From Sepiola atlantica (Eukaryota; Mollusca; Cephalopoda; Sepiida; Sepiolidae): a DNA stretch of 64,000 nt. A program made the position numbers and the translations under genes. Under the pieces are notes generated by a model. The model saw only the letters and a program-made list of their open reading frames with translations. It was not told the origin of the DNA and searched no databases. The stretch's first letter is position 1, and each line of letters starts with the position of its first letter. Shown here one piece after another: positions 1 to 12,500 of the stretch. The stretch lies in NCBI GenBank assembly GCA_963556195.1, contig OY744521.1, positions 127,168,459 to 127,232,458 on the forward strand, read 5' to 3'.

Positions 1-420
1 AATTGGCACGAGAATGTGTTATCAAATGAAACAAAATGAGGAGACAAATTAAAAGGGGATTTGTGTCACAAACTCAGTGAACATGGGGTTTTTTGTTTTG
101 CTTTTTTGGAAAATCAGCAGCAATTGAAGATTTTGCAAGACTTGACATAAACTAAATGGGAAGGGGGAAGCTTTGGTCAGCAGAAAAGTAAAACTCCAAA
201 ATCTGAGTAAAAAATAAAAAAATTTTAAATGTGTATTTGCTAGAATTTTGTAGAAAAGGTAAGAGTTGTCAAAAGAAGCAAACTCTTCCTGTTAGAAAAA
301 GAAACTGTCTCTTGATGAGAATATCTTTTCATCCAAAGGGAAAGAATTCTTTTAATTTCAGATGAAGACAATTTGGTCTTCTTTGAAGTTGGACAATGTA
401 TCATTAGTTATTAGAAAACG

Positions 421-426
421 TTTATT
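421..426 (-). promoter_or_regulatory. candidate NUP153 polyadenylation signal
   Basis: Minus-strand AATAAA about 97 bases after the NUP153 stop; it is the only AATAAA on that strand between the stop and the window edge. No clear GU-rich downstream element follows, so the true 3' end could lie outside the window. Confidence 0.4.
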
Positions 427-522
427 CAGTTGTTTTTTTTGTTTTGTTTTTTTTTGGGGGGGGGATGGGGCTTTTTCTCTCAACAAATAGACAAGATAGA
501 ATACAAAAACCAAAGGGAAAAA

Positions 523-592
523 TTAATTCTTGGCTCGTCTTACAGCTTTTTTGAACCTCCGAGCATTTAATGAACTGGCTTCATTGGTGGAC
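523..592 (-). CDS. NUP153: NUP153 exon 20, terminal coding exon (residues 1292-1314 and stop)
   Basis: Acceptor TCATTTCAG precedes G TCC ACC; stop TAA at 523-525. It encodes [20 protein letters not shown] and then KN. The basic end matches the conserved NUP153 tail (KTAVRRRK in vertebrates, from memory). It is only 70 coding bases, so it is invisible to ORF tracks. The preceding intron is 3.3 kb. Confidence 0.9.
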
Positions 593-3500
593 CTGAAATG
601 AAGAAAAACGAAATGAAAAACTAAAACAAAATCAGAATAAAAATAAAACCAAATGAGGAAGAGGAGAGCATTGCTCCAACCTTTTATGGTCCGATAGACT
701 GATCGAAAATCATTATTTAGGATAATTAAGTCGATTTGCTATTAAATTTGAAATGAGGACCTTTTTGAATTCCTGCACGAGGAGGTTGGTGAGATAGTCT
801 TTCTCTACTCTATCGTTATTTCCATGGAAGGTGCTTGGCCGAGTTTCAAATCTTTGGTTTCTTCTTGGAAGACATTCATAGAAAAAACTGTTCTTTCTTT
901 CATAACTGAAAAAGACGTTCCTTTCTTCTATATACTTAGCATCAAGTTGAATTTCCATGAAGAGAGTTTCTTTCCAAAAACTTTCCATCTGTGGAACACA
1001 TTATTATGGGACTGCTTCCCTGTATGATTATCTCCAAATACTTGTTACAAACTGTTCCCATAAATAATAATTCCATTTATCATTTTCAATCCTCTCATTT
1101 TTTTCATCACCCAACCAACAATCCATCCATCTCTTTAACCCTTTTGCTTTAGTAGCAAGTGGTAAAACAGGAGTTAAAAAAAAAAATTTATTTGAAAATT
1201 ATTTAATTATCTAGGTAGATAATTATATAATTTTCAATTTCATTTAAAAAAAAAAAAAGAAGTTATTTTATATCTAAATTACATTTCTTTTTCTCACAGT
1301 ATTTTATTTGGGAAGAAAGCATTCAGGGAAACAATTATTAATGGGTGAAAATTCAGTTGCTCTTTCATTAATTTGACTCAAATTAATCAAGTTAAACTAC
1401 TGAAAGTTTAAAGTATTTTTTTTTTTTTTGAAATCACTGAATTTTATAATAATAAAGCAGAAAATTGAATTAAACTTTGAGTTACCACCTATCAAGGCCA
1501 AAAACCACTCAAGGATAAGGGTTAATGAGATGGATAGATTGCCAGTTGAATGATGATGGATACTATGAGAGGATTAAAAATAAACACATCCGATCAAAAA
1601 AAATAGCAATTCTTTCCACTTTGTCAGAAACATCGCTCATAAAATGTGAGAACTAAAGGACAAAATAGGTGGTAAGCAAAAGTTACGAAGCTGCGGAAAG
1701 TAAACACAAAGTCCACCTTCTACTATCATCACAACATTTTGGCCATTACACTCTCCAGCTCTCAAATGCCTTTTGTGATAATCAGCACATTCAGTTTGAA
1801 ATTCCCACAAGATGACCTGACATTGCCCGGGAATATGTGGATTTGTTATTGTTTACTAAAATATTATTTGTAAATCTGACATTTTTGCAAGTTTCATTTC
1901 ACTTTTTTCTTAAATGTTTAATTATACTATCTAAATATTAAATAATTTTATTAATAGCATTTAGAAAGTCAAAGTTAATCATTGTTATGGTTTAACTATT
2001 AAATCATTACGTGAACCAAATTGTTACAAAACAATTACTAATCGTGTGAAATTGTCATTGTTTTAATCTGTATAGTAAAAATTATTGGATGTAATTCCAT
2101 TCATTTTTATATTTGTAAATAGGATATGAAAGTTAGTTTTATTATTTTATGCTAGTTCATTTTTGAGTTGACGAAATAATTGGTTAATAGGAAAGATTAA
2201 TTTCATAAACTGGTGAGAAACAAACATCGATAGATACACGAGAATAGATTACACAATTGTATAAATGAAGCAACTTATTAAAAAGGAATCATTAAAACCA
2301 GTTTGATGCAATGAAAGGAACGGTTCAGTTTATATTTGAATAAATATCAACAAATGGTCAAAAATCTTGCTTTTCAACGGAGAAAACACATGTTACAGAA
2401 ATATCAATGCGTATAGAATTTTTTAAATCCCGGATTCGCTTTTTATAATTTTATTTGTTTGTGTCATGTAATAATAAAAAAAAAAGCTTATTATTAGTAT
2501 AAGTATTAAAATTTTGAAAAAAGAAAAAAAGAAAAGTATCTTGTCACTTATAACAATAAGTTGTCATTGTATTGTGTATGGAAAAATGAAACGAAAACTA
2601 TGAAGTACTGTTTTTTTTTTTTTTGTTGGGACGATTAATCGGAATCGGGAATAGTCAAAATTGGAACTTTTGGGGGGTATCGGAATCGAACAAATGTGTG
2701 CCTATTTTCCGATGCGAAAAACAATTCTTTTAATTGTTTTTGTTTGTTTTTGTTGATAACTTCATTTTCCATTGCTGGTACTAATGATAAAATGGTAAAT
2801 ATTTATTGATTTTAAACTACCAGTAAAACTAAAATCTATTGATTACACTCCACAAGTGTATTTTTATGTTTGCAAAAATATATGCACATATTACATGGGT
2901 TTTTAAGGGTAATCCGAAAATAAATAAAAAATTAAAAAATAAATAAAAAATAAATATGTAGAGATTTTAAAAGAATCGGAATCAGTAATTGTATCAGAAT
3001 CAGGAATTTAGAACAGAATTGGTAATTGTATCGGAATCAGGAAAACTATTAGAATCGTCCCATCACTACTTGTGGCATTATTATACTTTAAAAAGTGTTA
3101 GGTTATCGTAGGCACTTGTTGCAATAACAATATCACCATGGTGTTGTTTATGATAAAAAAATAATGTGAAAAATGACATTTTTAAAAGTGTTGTGCATCA
3201 AAAATGGACTTGTGTCTATTGAATATGAAAATTCATGTTTGTAAGTACAAATTTTTAGTTTTGTCAAAAATGGTACTTACCTGCTGTTAACGTATAATGA
3301 AAAATTTGAGAGAAAAAAGAAAAAGCACAATATAATTTGTATGTTTCCGTGGATAGCGTTTGGGGCAAATGGTAATTATTTATACTAAAATAGGATTTAA
3401 GTAAGAATAATATAACTTATATGTATCTATATGCAGCCATGTTTGAAAAGTTATACACAGCTGCTTTGAAAGAAATGTGATGTTACGCGATGTGACAGTG

Positions 3501-6500
3501 AAATTTCAAAGAATCCGGAGATTTCTTAATTATTTTCACCTTTTTTCTTCTTATACAAAAAAAAAAATATAAAAATATTTAATTCTTATAAATGAAAGTT
3601 GGTGTCCATTTTAACAAAAATTTGCTGCAGACAACAAAGATAGCTTCCATCATAAAAATATTCCTAGTTGGATAAAGTATTTTCTGAAAGAAAAAGTGAA
3701 TTTTTTTTTTATTACCAATAACATGGTACAACAATAAATAAAAATTAGCTAATCAGAATCAAATATCCATTTGGAAAATGCATTGCTATTTAGGTCTAAT
3801 TTGGAAAATCTGACCAACTTAATTTTACATATTAGATAAAAGTTTTTTTGTTTTTGTTTTTAGTTGAGAGAAAGAGAGAGGAGATAAAGACAGATACGTA
3901 CCCAACAGTGAAATCGCCACCAACTCCTTTGGAAAAATTGAAATTGGGCTTTACATTGAAATTTACACCAGAAGAGGGGGCTACAGATGAAGGGTTGGCT
4001 CCTAGAGGGGCATTATTCGTGCTGGGAATCTGGCCAAATTGATATATATTTGCATTATTGGTGACAGCATGAGATGGCTCAGCCTGGCAAATAAATAAGA
4101 ACAAGTTTTATTATGGAAGATAGAGATAGATAGAAATGACAAGATATAGAGAGGAGAGATGTAAGTATGGAAATGGGAAAAAAGCTGAAATCGAGATGAA
4201 TTTCTTAACGAAGGAGGGGGGAGGTAAGCGCAAAAAATGATAACTAATAAAAACACATTAAAAATATTTAATGAAATATCAATCTTAGTAAATAGAAATA
4301 GAAACCTTCTTTAACGAATCCCATCTAAATTTGTTATGTAGAACTGCATGTATATGCTGCAATTTAGCGAGGGCGGAGAAGACGTAAGTTTGGTTATTAA
4401 TGTGGAGAAAATACAGCTCCCATCAAGAGGCACTGTGGATTGGGGCATAAATTAAAATTACCTCAGTCTAGAAGGATCACCTACTGAGGAGAGAAAAGAT
4501 TAATAAAAAAAAAGATACAACACTGCTCCTAGCAAAAAAATAAAATAACTCAAATCATATTTGACTAAGAAAGTTAAAATTAAGAGAAAGACACCAGTGT
4601 GCATGTGAGGGAAGGAGACAGGAAAGCATTCTTTGATGAAACAAAAATCATCTAAATTCCCCCACCCCATCAAAAACTGTTTGAAAAAGGTCAAAATTAA
4701 GATTTTCAGTTTCCAGAGAGAACTATCATAAGAGGGAAAAGAAAGGTTAGGGAAGAGAAGATGGAGAAAGAAAGCCGCCTGACTCATTTGGAGGGGAAGA
4801 AGGCTCAATCAGTTCTACCTGTTCACCCTTCACTCACCTGTTTTCCTGAAAACTGATACATGCCTCCGGGGGAAGGACCGGAACCACCAGCAGAAAAATT
4901 GAAAGAGGGATTTGTATTACTCCCAAAGACAAACGGAGCTGTGAAAAGAACAAAATATTTTATATTATAAAATATTAACAAATAATAGAAAAAATATTGA
5001 AGAACCCCTCTCCCTCTTCGATGTTTGAATGTATGCCTGCTACTGAACGGCCCAGATTGTTTGTTCGATGACAGTTACACATACTTAGAGGGAGGGGGGG
5101 GGGGGGGTCAAAGCGATATTGTAAATAATTCTGTTTAAAGTATCAATACTCACTGACCCTAAAAAGCTTTGGATCAGCACAGATTTCAAGGAGGTTTATA
5201 CTAAAATAGTTATATTTTAAAAACGAAAGCACTTTAAATCCTCAAAATACCATTTTGTTTGGAAATGAATATACTTTGACATGCATCGATAAATAATCAT
5301 CTTTGTGATATATTTGAAGAGTTTTAAGCAAGTAAAGTAATAAAAATGTTAACACCGCTAACAGGTCATTTTCACAACTTTTGTGAAGAACGGTGATATT
5401 TTTAAAAGTTTGTTCCGCATGAAGTTTGTAAACAAATTAGAAGAGATGAAGCCCTAAAGCCTGGTGGGGGTACAAAACAAACTGGCTGATTCTTTTGTTT
5501 TTGCTATGTCAAAGAGAATCCTTCAATATGACGAGTATTGAACATTTTGAAAAAAAGATATTATGTACCACAATAGATAAGTAAATCAATCCTTTTTAGG
5601 TATAAAAATTATAATTGTATGTTGCTTTATCTTTTCATAGTAGCAATTTTTAATTACCCTATTCAAAATAATATTGGTTCCATTTCAACGAAACAGTTAA
5701 CAATTTGACTGTTTTGTTGACAGTATCAACCGTAATAGTTATAGTATCAGTAAACAATACTGGTGATCTTTGTTTATTTACATTCAAGAACGAATTTGAA
5801 AAATTGAAAATATGAATATCGAAAATGCTCTTAAATGTTTAGTTAGAGCTATTTTGTTATTAGAATATATAATATATATAATGTAAAATTAAATTGAACC
5901 AAAACTATGTTTATATGCTATTTTATTTTGGAAAAAAAAAGCTTATTTTTTGTGACATTCGAGTACTCTTCAAATAAATTATCAAAAAGTTAATGCGTTT
6001 TGTGGTTATTTTATAAAATAGTGAATTCTTTGAGAAATACTTTTTTTCTTAGGTTTAAGAGTTCAAATACTTGACGTTTTAACTTTATTCTAGTTAGAAA
6101 TGATTTTCTAGCCATGAATTAAAAAAAAAATAAGATTCTACTTTATTAGGCGATTGTTTGTGAACACCTTGAAAAACTTAAAAGAAAAAAAAAAATTTAG
6201 AGTCGGGGATCAGTTCCCAAATATTTTTTCCTATTTTTTTCATACTGAAATTACTTAACCGACAACTAATCATAAGTCAGTGTGGCAAGTCCAACTCTAA
6301 AAAAATTACTTTCCACTAACCCTAAATCTGAGTGGCAAGCCTGCCCCTCAAAAACACGCCCATAATCCTACCACTAACCCTAAGTCCAGGTGCCCCCCAA
6401 AAAAACTCCCATAACCCTACCACTAACTCTAAGTCCAAGTGATAAGCCCCCTACACACACAAAAAAACAAAAGGATTTATCTCCCATAGAAAAAAAACAT

Positions 6501-9500
6501 TGGTTAATGCCCCAAAACGCTAGAATGGCCTGAAAATAGGGATTATTTTACATTAAATTTATATGCGAAAGTCCAAATTGTTAGTTTTTCTTTTCCTCTA
6601 CCAAGTCTTCGAGAATGTTCACATGTAAGCGCATAAAAAGGTAGAATCTCTTTTAGATATTACTCTACAATAATACTAATTTTTTTTATGGAATAACCCT
6701 GAAATTTTCACTATGAAGCAAATATGGATCAAAATGATGTATATTTAGATTTATTTTACTGAGTGAGCTTATTGAATTGAGCAATTAGAAAAATAATTTT
6801 AAAAAGTCAATCTAGTAAAGTACGTGAAAGACTGAAAGTAGTCCTGTCCAAACACTCATTTACCAATGTTTGCATATGTAAAAGTAATTTGATTTTCAAT
6901 ATCGACTAATGAAAGTTAAGCCGTTTTGTTTTTTTATAAATCTTCAAATAGAAATAGAACAGTGCAGAATCTATAATTCATGCAAAATATTTGAGAAATC
7001 TTTTAATGTATTCATTTTAAGACAATCCTAGTATTAGATTTCAAGTTTCTTGTACATAAAATGCATTACAATTCAACTTTGAGTTCTCCAATTTTTTTTT
7101 CTTTTAATGGATACATGGTATTTATAAGGTATTGCAGCAGATTTATGCGCATTTACTGCCGATTACTTGGAAACTTTTAATTTCTGGAGATTTTTAATGG
7201 AATATTCTGATTCCTTGCACAAAAAATACACTTAAATGGCAACTTTCATTGCTTAATGTGATGTTTTAACAAATATATATTTATATTGAAAAAGTAATGT
7301 AAAACATTTGACAAAATGCATATGGTCTTAAAGAGGGGGAAATATCCAACTGTGTGAGACACAAAAATAGTCATAATTTTCTTCTTTTTAGTCAGATTTA
7401 ATTTTTTTTTGAAATATTCTTACTTAGATCATCAAGCTCTTTCTATGTATGCCATTATTGAGTTATATTAAGTATTTTCAATTTTTTTATGTGTATTGCT
7501 ATTTAAAGATGAAGCAGCAGGGTTAATGTTTGGTTGCAGCAAAAGGTATGCTTCCACAAATATTCCTAACTAAGAATTGAATAATGGTTTTCTATCTTCA
7601 AGTATGCATGGGTATAGGTTTTTTCTTTTCTTCTTTATTTTTAAAGGTAATTATGAGATACTACAGAGACAGAGAAGCAGCTTGTCACAATCAAATGACA
7701 ATGTAGTTATTACAAGTGTTAGACACGTGATGTCCAATATAATTTCAGTGCAATACAACTGATAAATTTGTATGCAATCGTCTTCATGGTTTACTGATTG
7801 GAGCCAACGAAGATCCGGCCATGAAAGAAGAATTTATTAATCTCTTCTGAACCACCTAAGATGAAGTCCCAACAAGCACCTAGACAGAAATAACTGAAAA
7901 CGAATTGAGGTAAGCAAGGTAACAAAAGCACTGAAGCTGAAACAGTGCTAAAAGCAATGAAGAGAAGAGAAATTACTGTAAGTGTTTGGCTTAGAACAAA
8001 ATAATTTTATTTTTAAGTATTCAACAATTTCTCAGTGTTCCTCTTGTCCTGTTCATTTGTTGCTAGCACCTGATGGTCATTTTGAATGCACTTCTCTTCA
8101 ACAATATCCATATTTGTCTTTGCTAACACTGTTTAGCTATCCTGAATACGTAATTCTTTTGGTCATCCTTTTCTAGTATATCTGTAAACCTGGCTTTCTC
8201 GGCCTCCTTCTTGGCTTTGTATAATGCTCTTCTTGCTTCCCTCTATATACACGTCCTTATCCACTAAACCTTTTATCCACCGATTCTTACAGTTCCTTTT
8301 TCAAGCAGAATAGAATGTTAATAAAGGCTTCTGTGCTTGGAGCAGGATTGCACATGATTGAATTCCGATCAATAATGCGCTTCAGACCATGTCTACCATG
8401 AAACAACCGTAAAGTGTTTAATTATTTATTATATATAGTAATATGCAGACTTCCTAAAATAAAGATAAAACTTTTTCAAATAAATGGTGAACGAAACCTA
8501 TTCATGTTGCAACTGAGGTGAATGCGTTTCTGAAAAAAGTGCCAGAAATGAGTTTAATTCCAAGAGAAGTCAACCAATAAGCAAACTCTAAAGAGTACAT
8601 ACCATTTGTAGCTGTGGTAGCTGCTGGGGTGGCACCAAAACCTTTGCTTGTTGATTTGCTGTCAAATAACACCGACGATCCTGTTGTACCAAACACAGAA
8701 CCTTTGTTGCCAAAAGTGTTTTCTGAACTGGCCCCTGCTGCAAACGGAGCGGGGCTGCTACCAAACACAAAGGGCTGCTGAGACGTGCCGCTAGACATTG
8801 GCTTTGGTGCTGTTGTGCTAGTTAAAAAGTTGAAAGATGGACTCCCAAAGCTGCTTGCAGTTGTTGTCGGTGTTGGATTGGCGGCTGTCATGTTGCTGAC
8901 GCCCCCAAAAGGAGTGGAGGTAGAATTGGTTGCAGTGCCTGCAAACTGGAATTGACTACTCGATGGCGCATTGAAGGAATTGTTAAAACCGGAGTTGTCA
9001 CTTTTTGCGGGTGCAGGAACTAGAAAACAACAATAACAAAAAAACATCATTTGATAAGAGGAAGAGGATGAGGGGGGGGGGGGGGGGGGTAAAGGTGTAA
9101 ACTAAATCAAATTCAAACGTTTCTGAATGGTTGACAAAAAAATTGGTTGCAAAGATTTGAAATTCTCACCAACAGAAAAATTAAAACCTCCAAACCCTCC
9201 CGGATTGGCAGCAGGGGCAGGTGATGGACCAAAGGAACGTTTTGCACCAGAAGGGCCATCTAATAAAAAGGAGAAAGTGGTTAAGAAGCAATGAAATCAT
9301 CAAACATTTTTTTTATTTGAAAAGAAAACAATTGTTTTGAGGAAATTTCATCAAAAATCGTCCATTGTAAAAACATTTGAAATCGGATTATCTTTAAGAT
9401 TGAATATGCGTTGGCGATTTTATGTCTTTTTGCAGTTGAACTACATTTGAGATATATATATATAAGTTTGCATGCATATTTTTCTTTCTTTTTATTACCG

Positions 9501-12500
9501 TATCTTGTTGTATTAAATTCGGTTGAAAATTAAGTTTTGTTCCAGTCTTTTATTTCTAGGGGTACCTGTCGTTGCCTGAGGCTCTTTCCTCCCTGGTCGC
9601 TCCATTTCACCACCCCCTCTCCCCGTTACCTTTGGCAAAAGCTGCCCCTCTGTCACCAACCTCACTACCGCCTCCTCTTCCCGTAGCCTGGAGCAAAAGC
9701 TGTCTTTTCCCAGGTAGCCTCCTCCTTTTTCCGTTGCCTGGGGCAAAAGCTTTTCGGCTTAAGGCAGACCCCACGATATAATTTTGTATGCCCCACCCCA
9801 TTGTATCGAAATGAAATATACTTATCCCAGTGCCATAGATATTGTAGTTTCAGAAAATATGTTGTTATGGTAGTCTATCTCCATTTTCAAGTTATACATA
9901 AAATAAAGTTTTCGGCGGGGAGGCAGACCCCACGATATAATTTTGTATGCCCCCCCCCCCACCCCGGATCAAAATGAAATATACTTATCCCAGTACCATA
10001 GATACTTTATTTTCACTGTATTTTTGGCTGATATTCAAGTGTAATATCTGTTCCGATGGATGCTACACCTCTTAGACCGGTACCATCTTGACCTTTTCCG
10101 AAATAGTAACCAGTAACCAATGTCTTAGTTTATGCGAAGCATATAAACAAATCTATCCTAATTATTAATAAAACTAATATGAAAGTCGCTCAACACACGT
10201 GAAGAAGATGAAGAAAAAATCCTCATAATCCGGCCCCCACCTCGACAGAAGAAGATTAAGACGTAATAATTATGTAAGTGACGCCCAATCAATAACGGGT
10301 TTTTCAAGTCACTCAACACGCGTGAAAAAGACGAACGACACTGTTGTTGTCAGAAATTGTCTATCAAATTTATGAAAAAAAAAAAAAAAGAACTTTCACT
10401 TATCTTAGAATTTCTAATATAATGTCCACATACTATCGCTGTAGAAGGGTGATTAAAAAATGTGTTGGCTGATATTAAAGTGTAGTATCTGTTCCGATGG
10501 ATGCTACACCCCTTAAACTGGTACCGTCTTGGCCTTTTCCGAAATAGTAACCAGTAACCAATGTCTTAGTTTTGAGAAGTTTTTTTACTATTGTTTTACC
10601 AACAATCATGAATCGTATAAACAAATTTATCCTAACTATTAATGAAACTAATATTATGAATTTTTTTTTTTTTAATGTAAACAAAATGTTTATTTTGATA
10701 TCAGCGATTTGTTTTGTTACGAACAAGTGTAATTTGATACGGTCTAAATTCTGTAGAAGTGCACCTAGAACAAATGTGGTATTGTGGTGACTTAGATGAT
10801 TCTAGCTAAGAGTAGGATAGACAATTTTATTACTTTAGACCAGGGATGCCTAACGACCGTCATTTTCCCCACACTTTCGATGGTCTTTGTAAATTTTTTA
10901 AATATTTTCTGCAAATAAAGATATCAAAATATAGTATCTGTTCGGATGGTATAACCCTTAGACTGGTACCATCTTTGCCATTGTGCCCTGATTCCGCTGA
11001 TGTCAGGGTTTGTTCTATGCAGTTCTAGGAGGTCCACCCCCTCAGGCTTTGCCTTCTCACCTGTTGAGAAGGGGTTAGTTTAATGCTAATCGGCTGAGGC
11101 ACCCCTACAGCGGAATGCTTCCGGGACTGCTCCTGTAGGGTGCTGGGTGTGCAGGTTTGTTTCTTTCATGAATTGAAAAGACACAACCTCGCTGTGGAAG
11201 GGAGATAAAAAAAAATTTTAAGATAAAAAGTAAAAAAAAAGTTTTTTCTTGGTCTTTTGACTCTCCCAATTTAAAATTAAGTTTTGTTTTTGTCTTTTAT
11301 AGCTAAATTATTCATCTCTCCTCTACTATAAGCCCTATTGCCCTGTGAGAATAAGAAAATGAAACAAATTGGCAGGTTTCTCATGATTTAAATTGACACT
11401 GTTTTTACCTAGTGTGACAGGGAAACCTATCTTCAATTTTTATTCTCTCTGGAAGAGACAGGAAAACTAATTCTAAGTAGAAACCTTTTTTTTCCTGTGG
11501 GGGCTCAGAAATAGCTGGCATAGTACCCGGGTGTGGGATTACTCCTCTCGGTGAAATGGATCTGTAGATCTATTCAGATCATCCATCTAGAAAGAAAACT
11601 GATATAAAACCTGTGTACCTATTTCAAGCATCTTGGTATCGAACCCCTGGAAGAGGGAGGCCTCCTTAGTCCTGATCGACAACCTTCCTCAAGCTGAAGA
11701 CTTAAACAAAATATCTGGTTTACAAACCTACAATTGCTTAAGGAGTAGATAGGATCTTTGCACTTATTCTTTGTCTATTACCCAGGCACACAGATACCAT
11801 CACATGGACACTTCAAAGACACAGTGCTTGGCCTTGTTTCTTGACTAGGCCAATGAACGCCATCCCATCCATCTCTATTTCTCAATCTGGGCAACTTGAT
11901 GACAATTTCTTGTCACTTAGTTTCAAATAACTAGTCTGGGCTGCTCTTGTTCTGACAGGTACAGGTTTGACAGCTTGTCTGGCTGCTGTTTCTGATTGGT
12001 AGCGCTAAGAGCGACTGCTCTATCAACGGTTGTATAATACCTGGATAAATATAGTTCACTGTTTACCTGACTGTACCAACATGCAGAAATTTAAATGTGA
12101 TATGAACAAACATCTCATTGTACAAATCCCCATATAGGATGCCTGTATGGATATAGCCCCTAAATCACAGTAGGTCTTACATCTCAGTGACAATGTGCCT
12201 TGTTAGAGGTGAATAAAATTTAAAAATTAAAAAAAAAACAAAAAAAAACACATTTTACTTAAACAAAAACATTTTCATAAAATACAAAATTGATATGATG
12301 AATCAAAACTAAAGCTTTAAATATTTCAAAATAAAAAGGAAAAAGGTTTACTCACCACTTTCGTCATCTCTTTGCCTTTTTAACACAGAAGATGTGGCAA
12401 ACGGCGTTTTGTTTGTACTTTGATTGGGTTGTTCATTCGTTGAAATAAATGAAAATGGCTGAGCAGCAACAGCTTCAGCTAGAGAAAGAAAATCATTGGC

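Noticed and set aside
1..12. AATTGGCACGAG at the very start resembles a cDNA-library adaptor (also GAATTCCTGCACGAGG at 768).
   Set aside because: Not identical to the adaptor, flanked by ordinary intron-like sequence, and the surrounding gene structure is genomic.
6313..6440. CTAACCCTAA units as an interstitial telomere.
   Set aside because: Units are 30-60 bases apart within a transposon-like element, not a TTAGGG tandem array.
9572..9801. Overlapping Pro/Leu-rich and Gly-rich frames.
   Set aside because: CT-rich low-complexity sequence with short internal repeats; no splice context or recognisable protein.
10475..10726. Minus-strand frame with [20 protein letters not shown] looked protein-like.
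   Set aside because: The frame is not kept in the third copy, no domain is recognised, and the sequence is better explained as a dispersed repeat.
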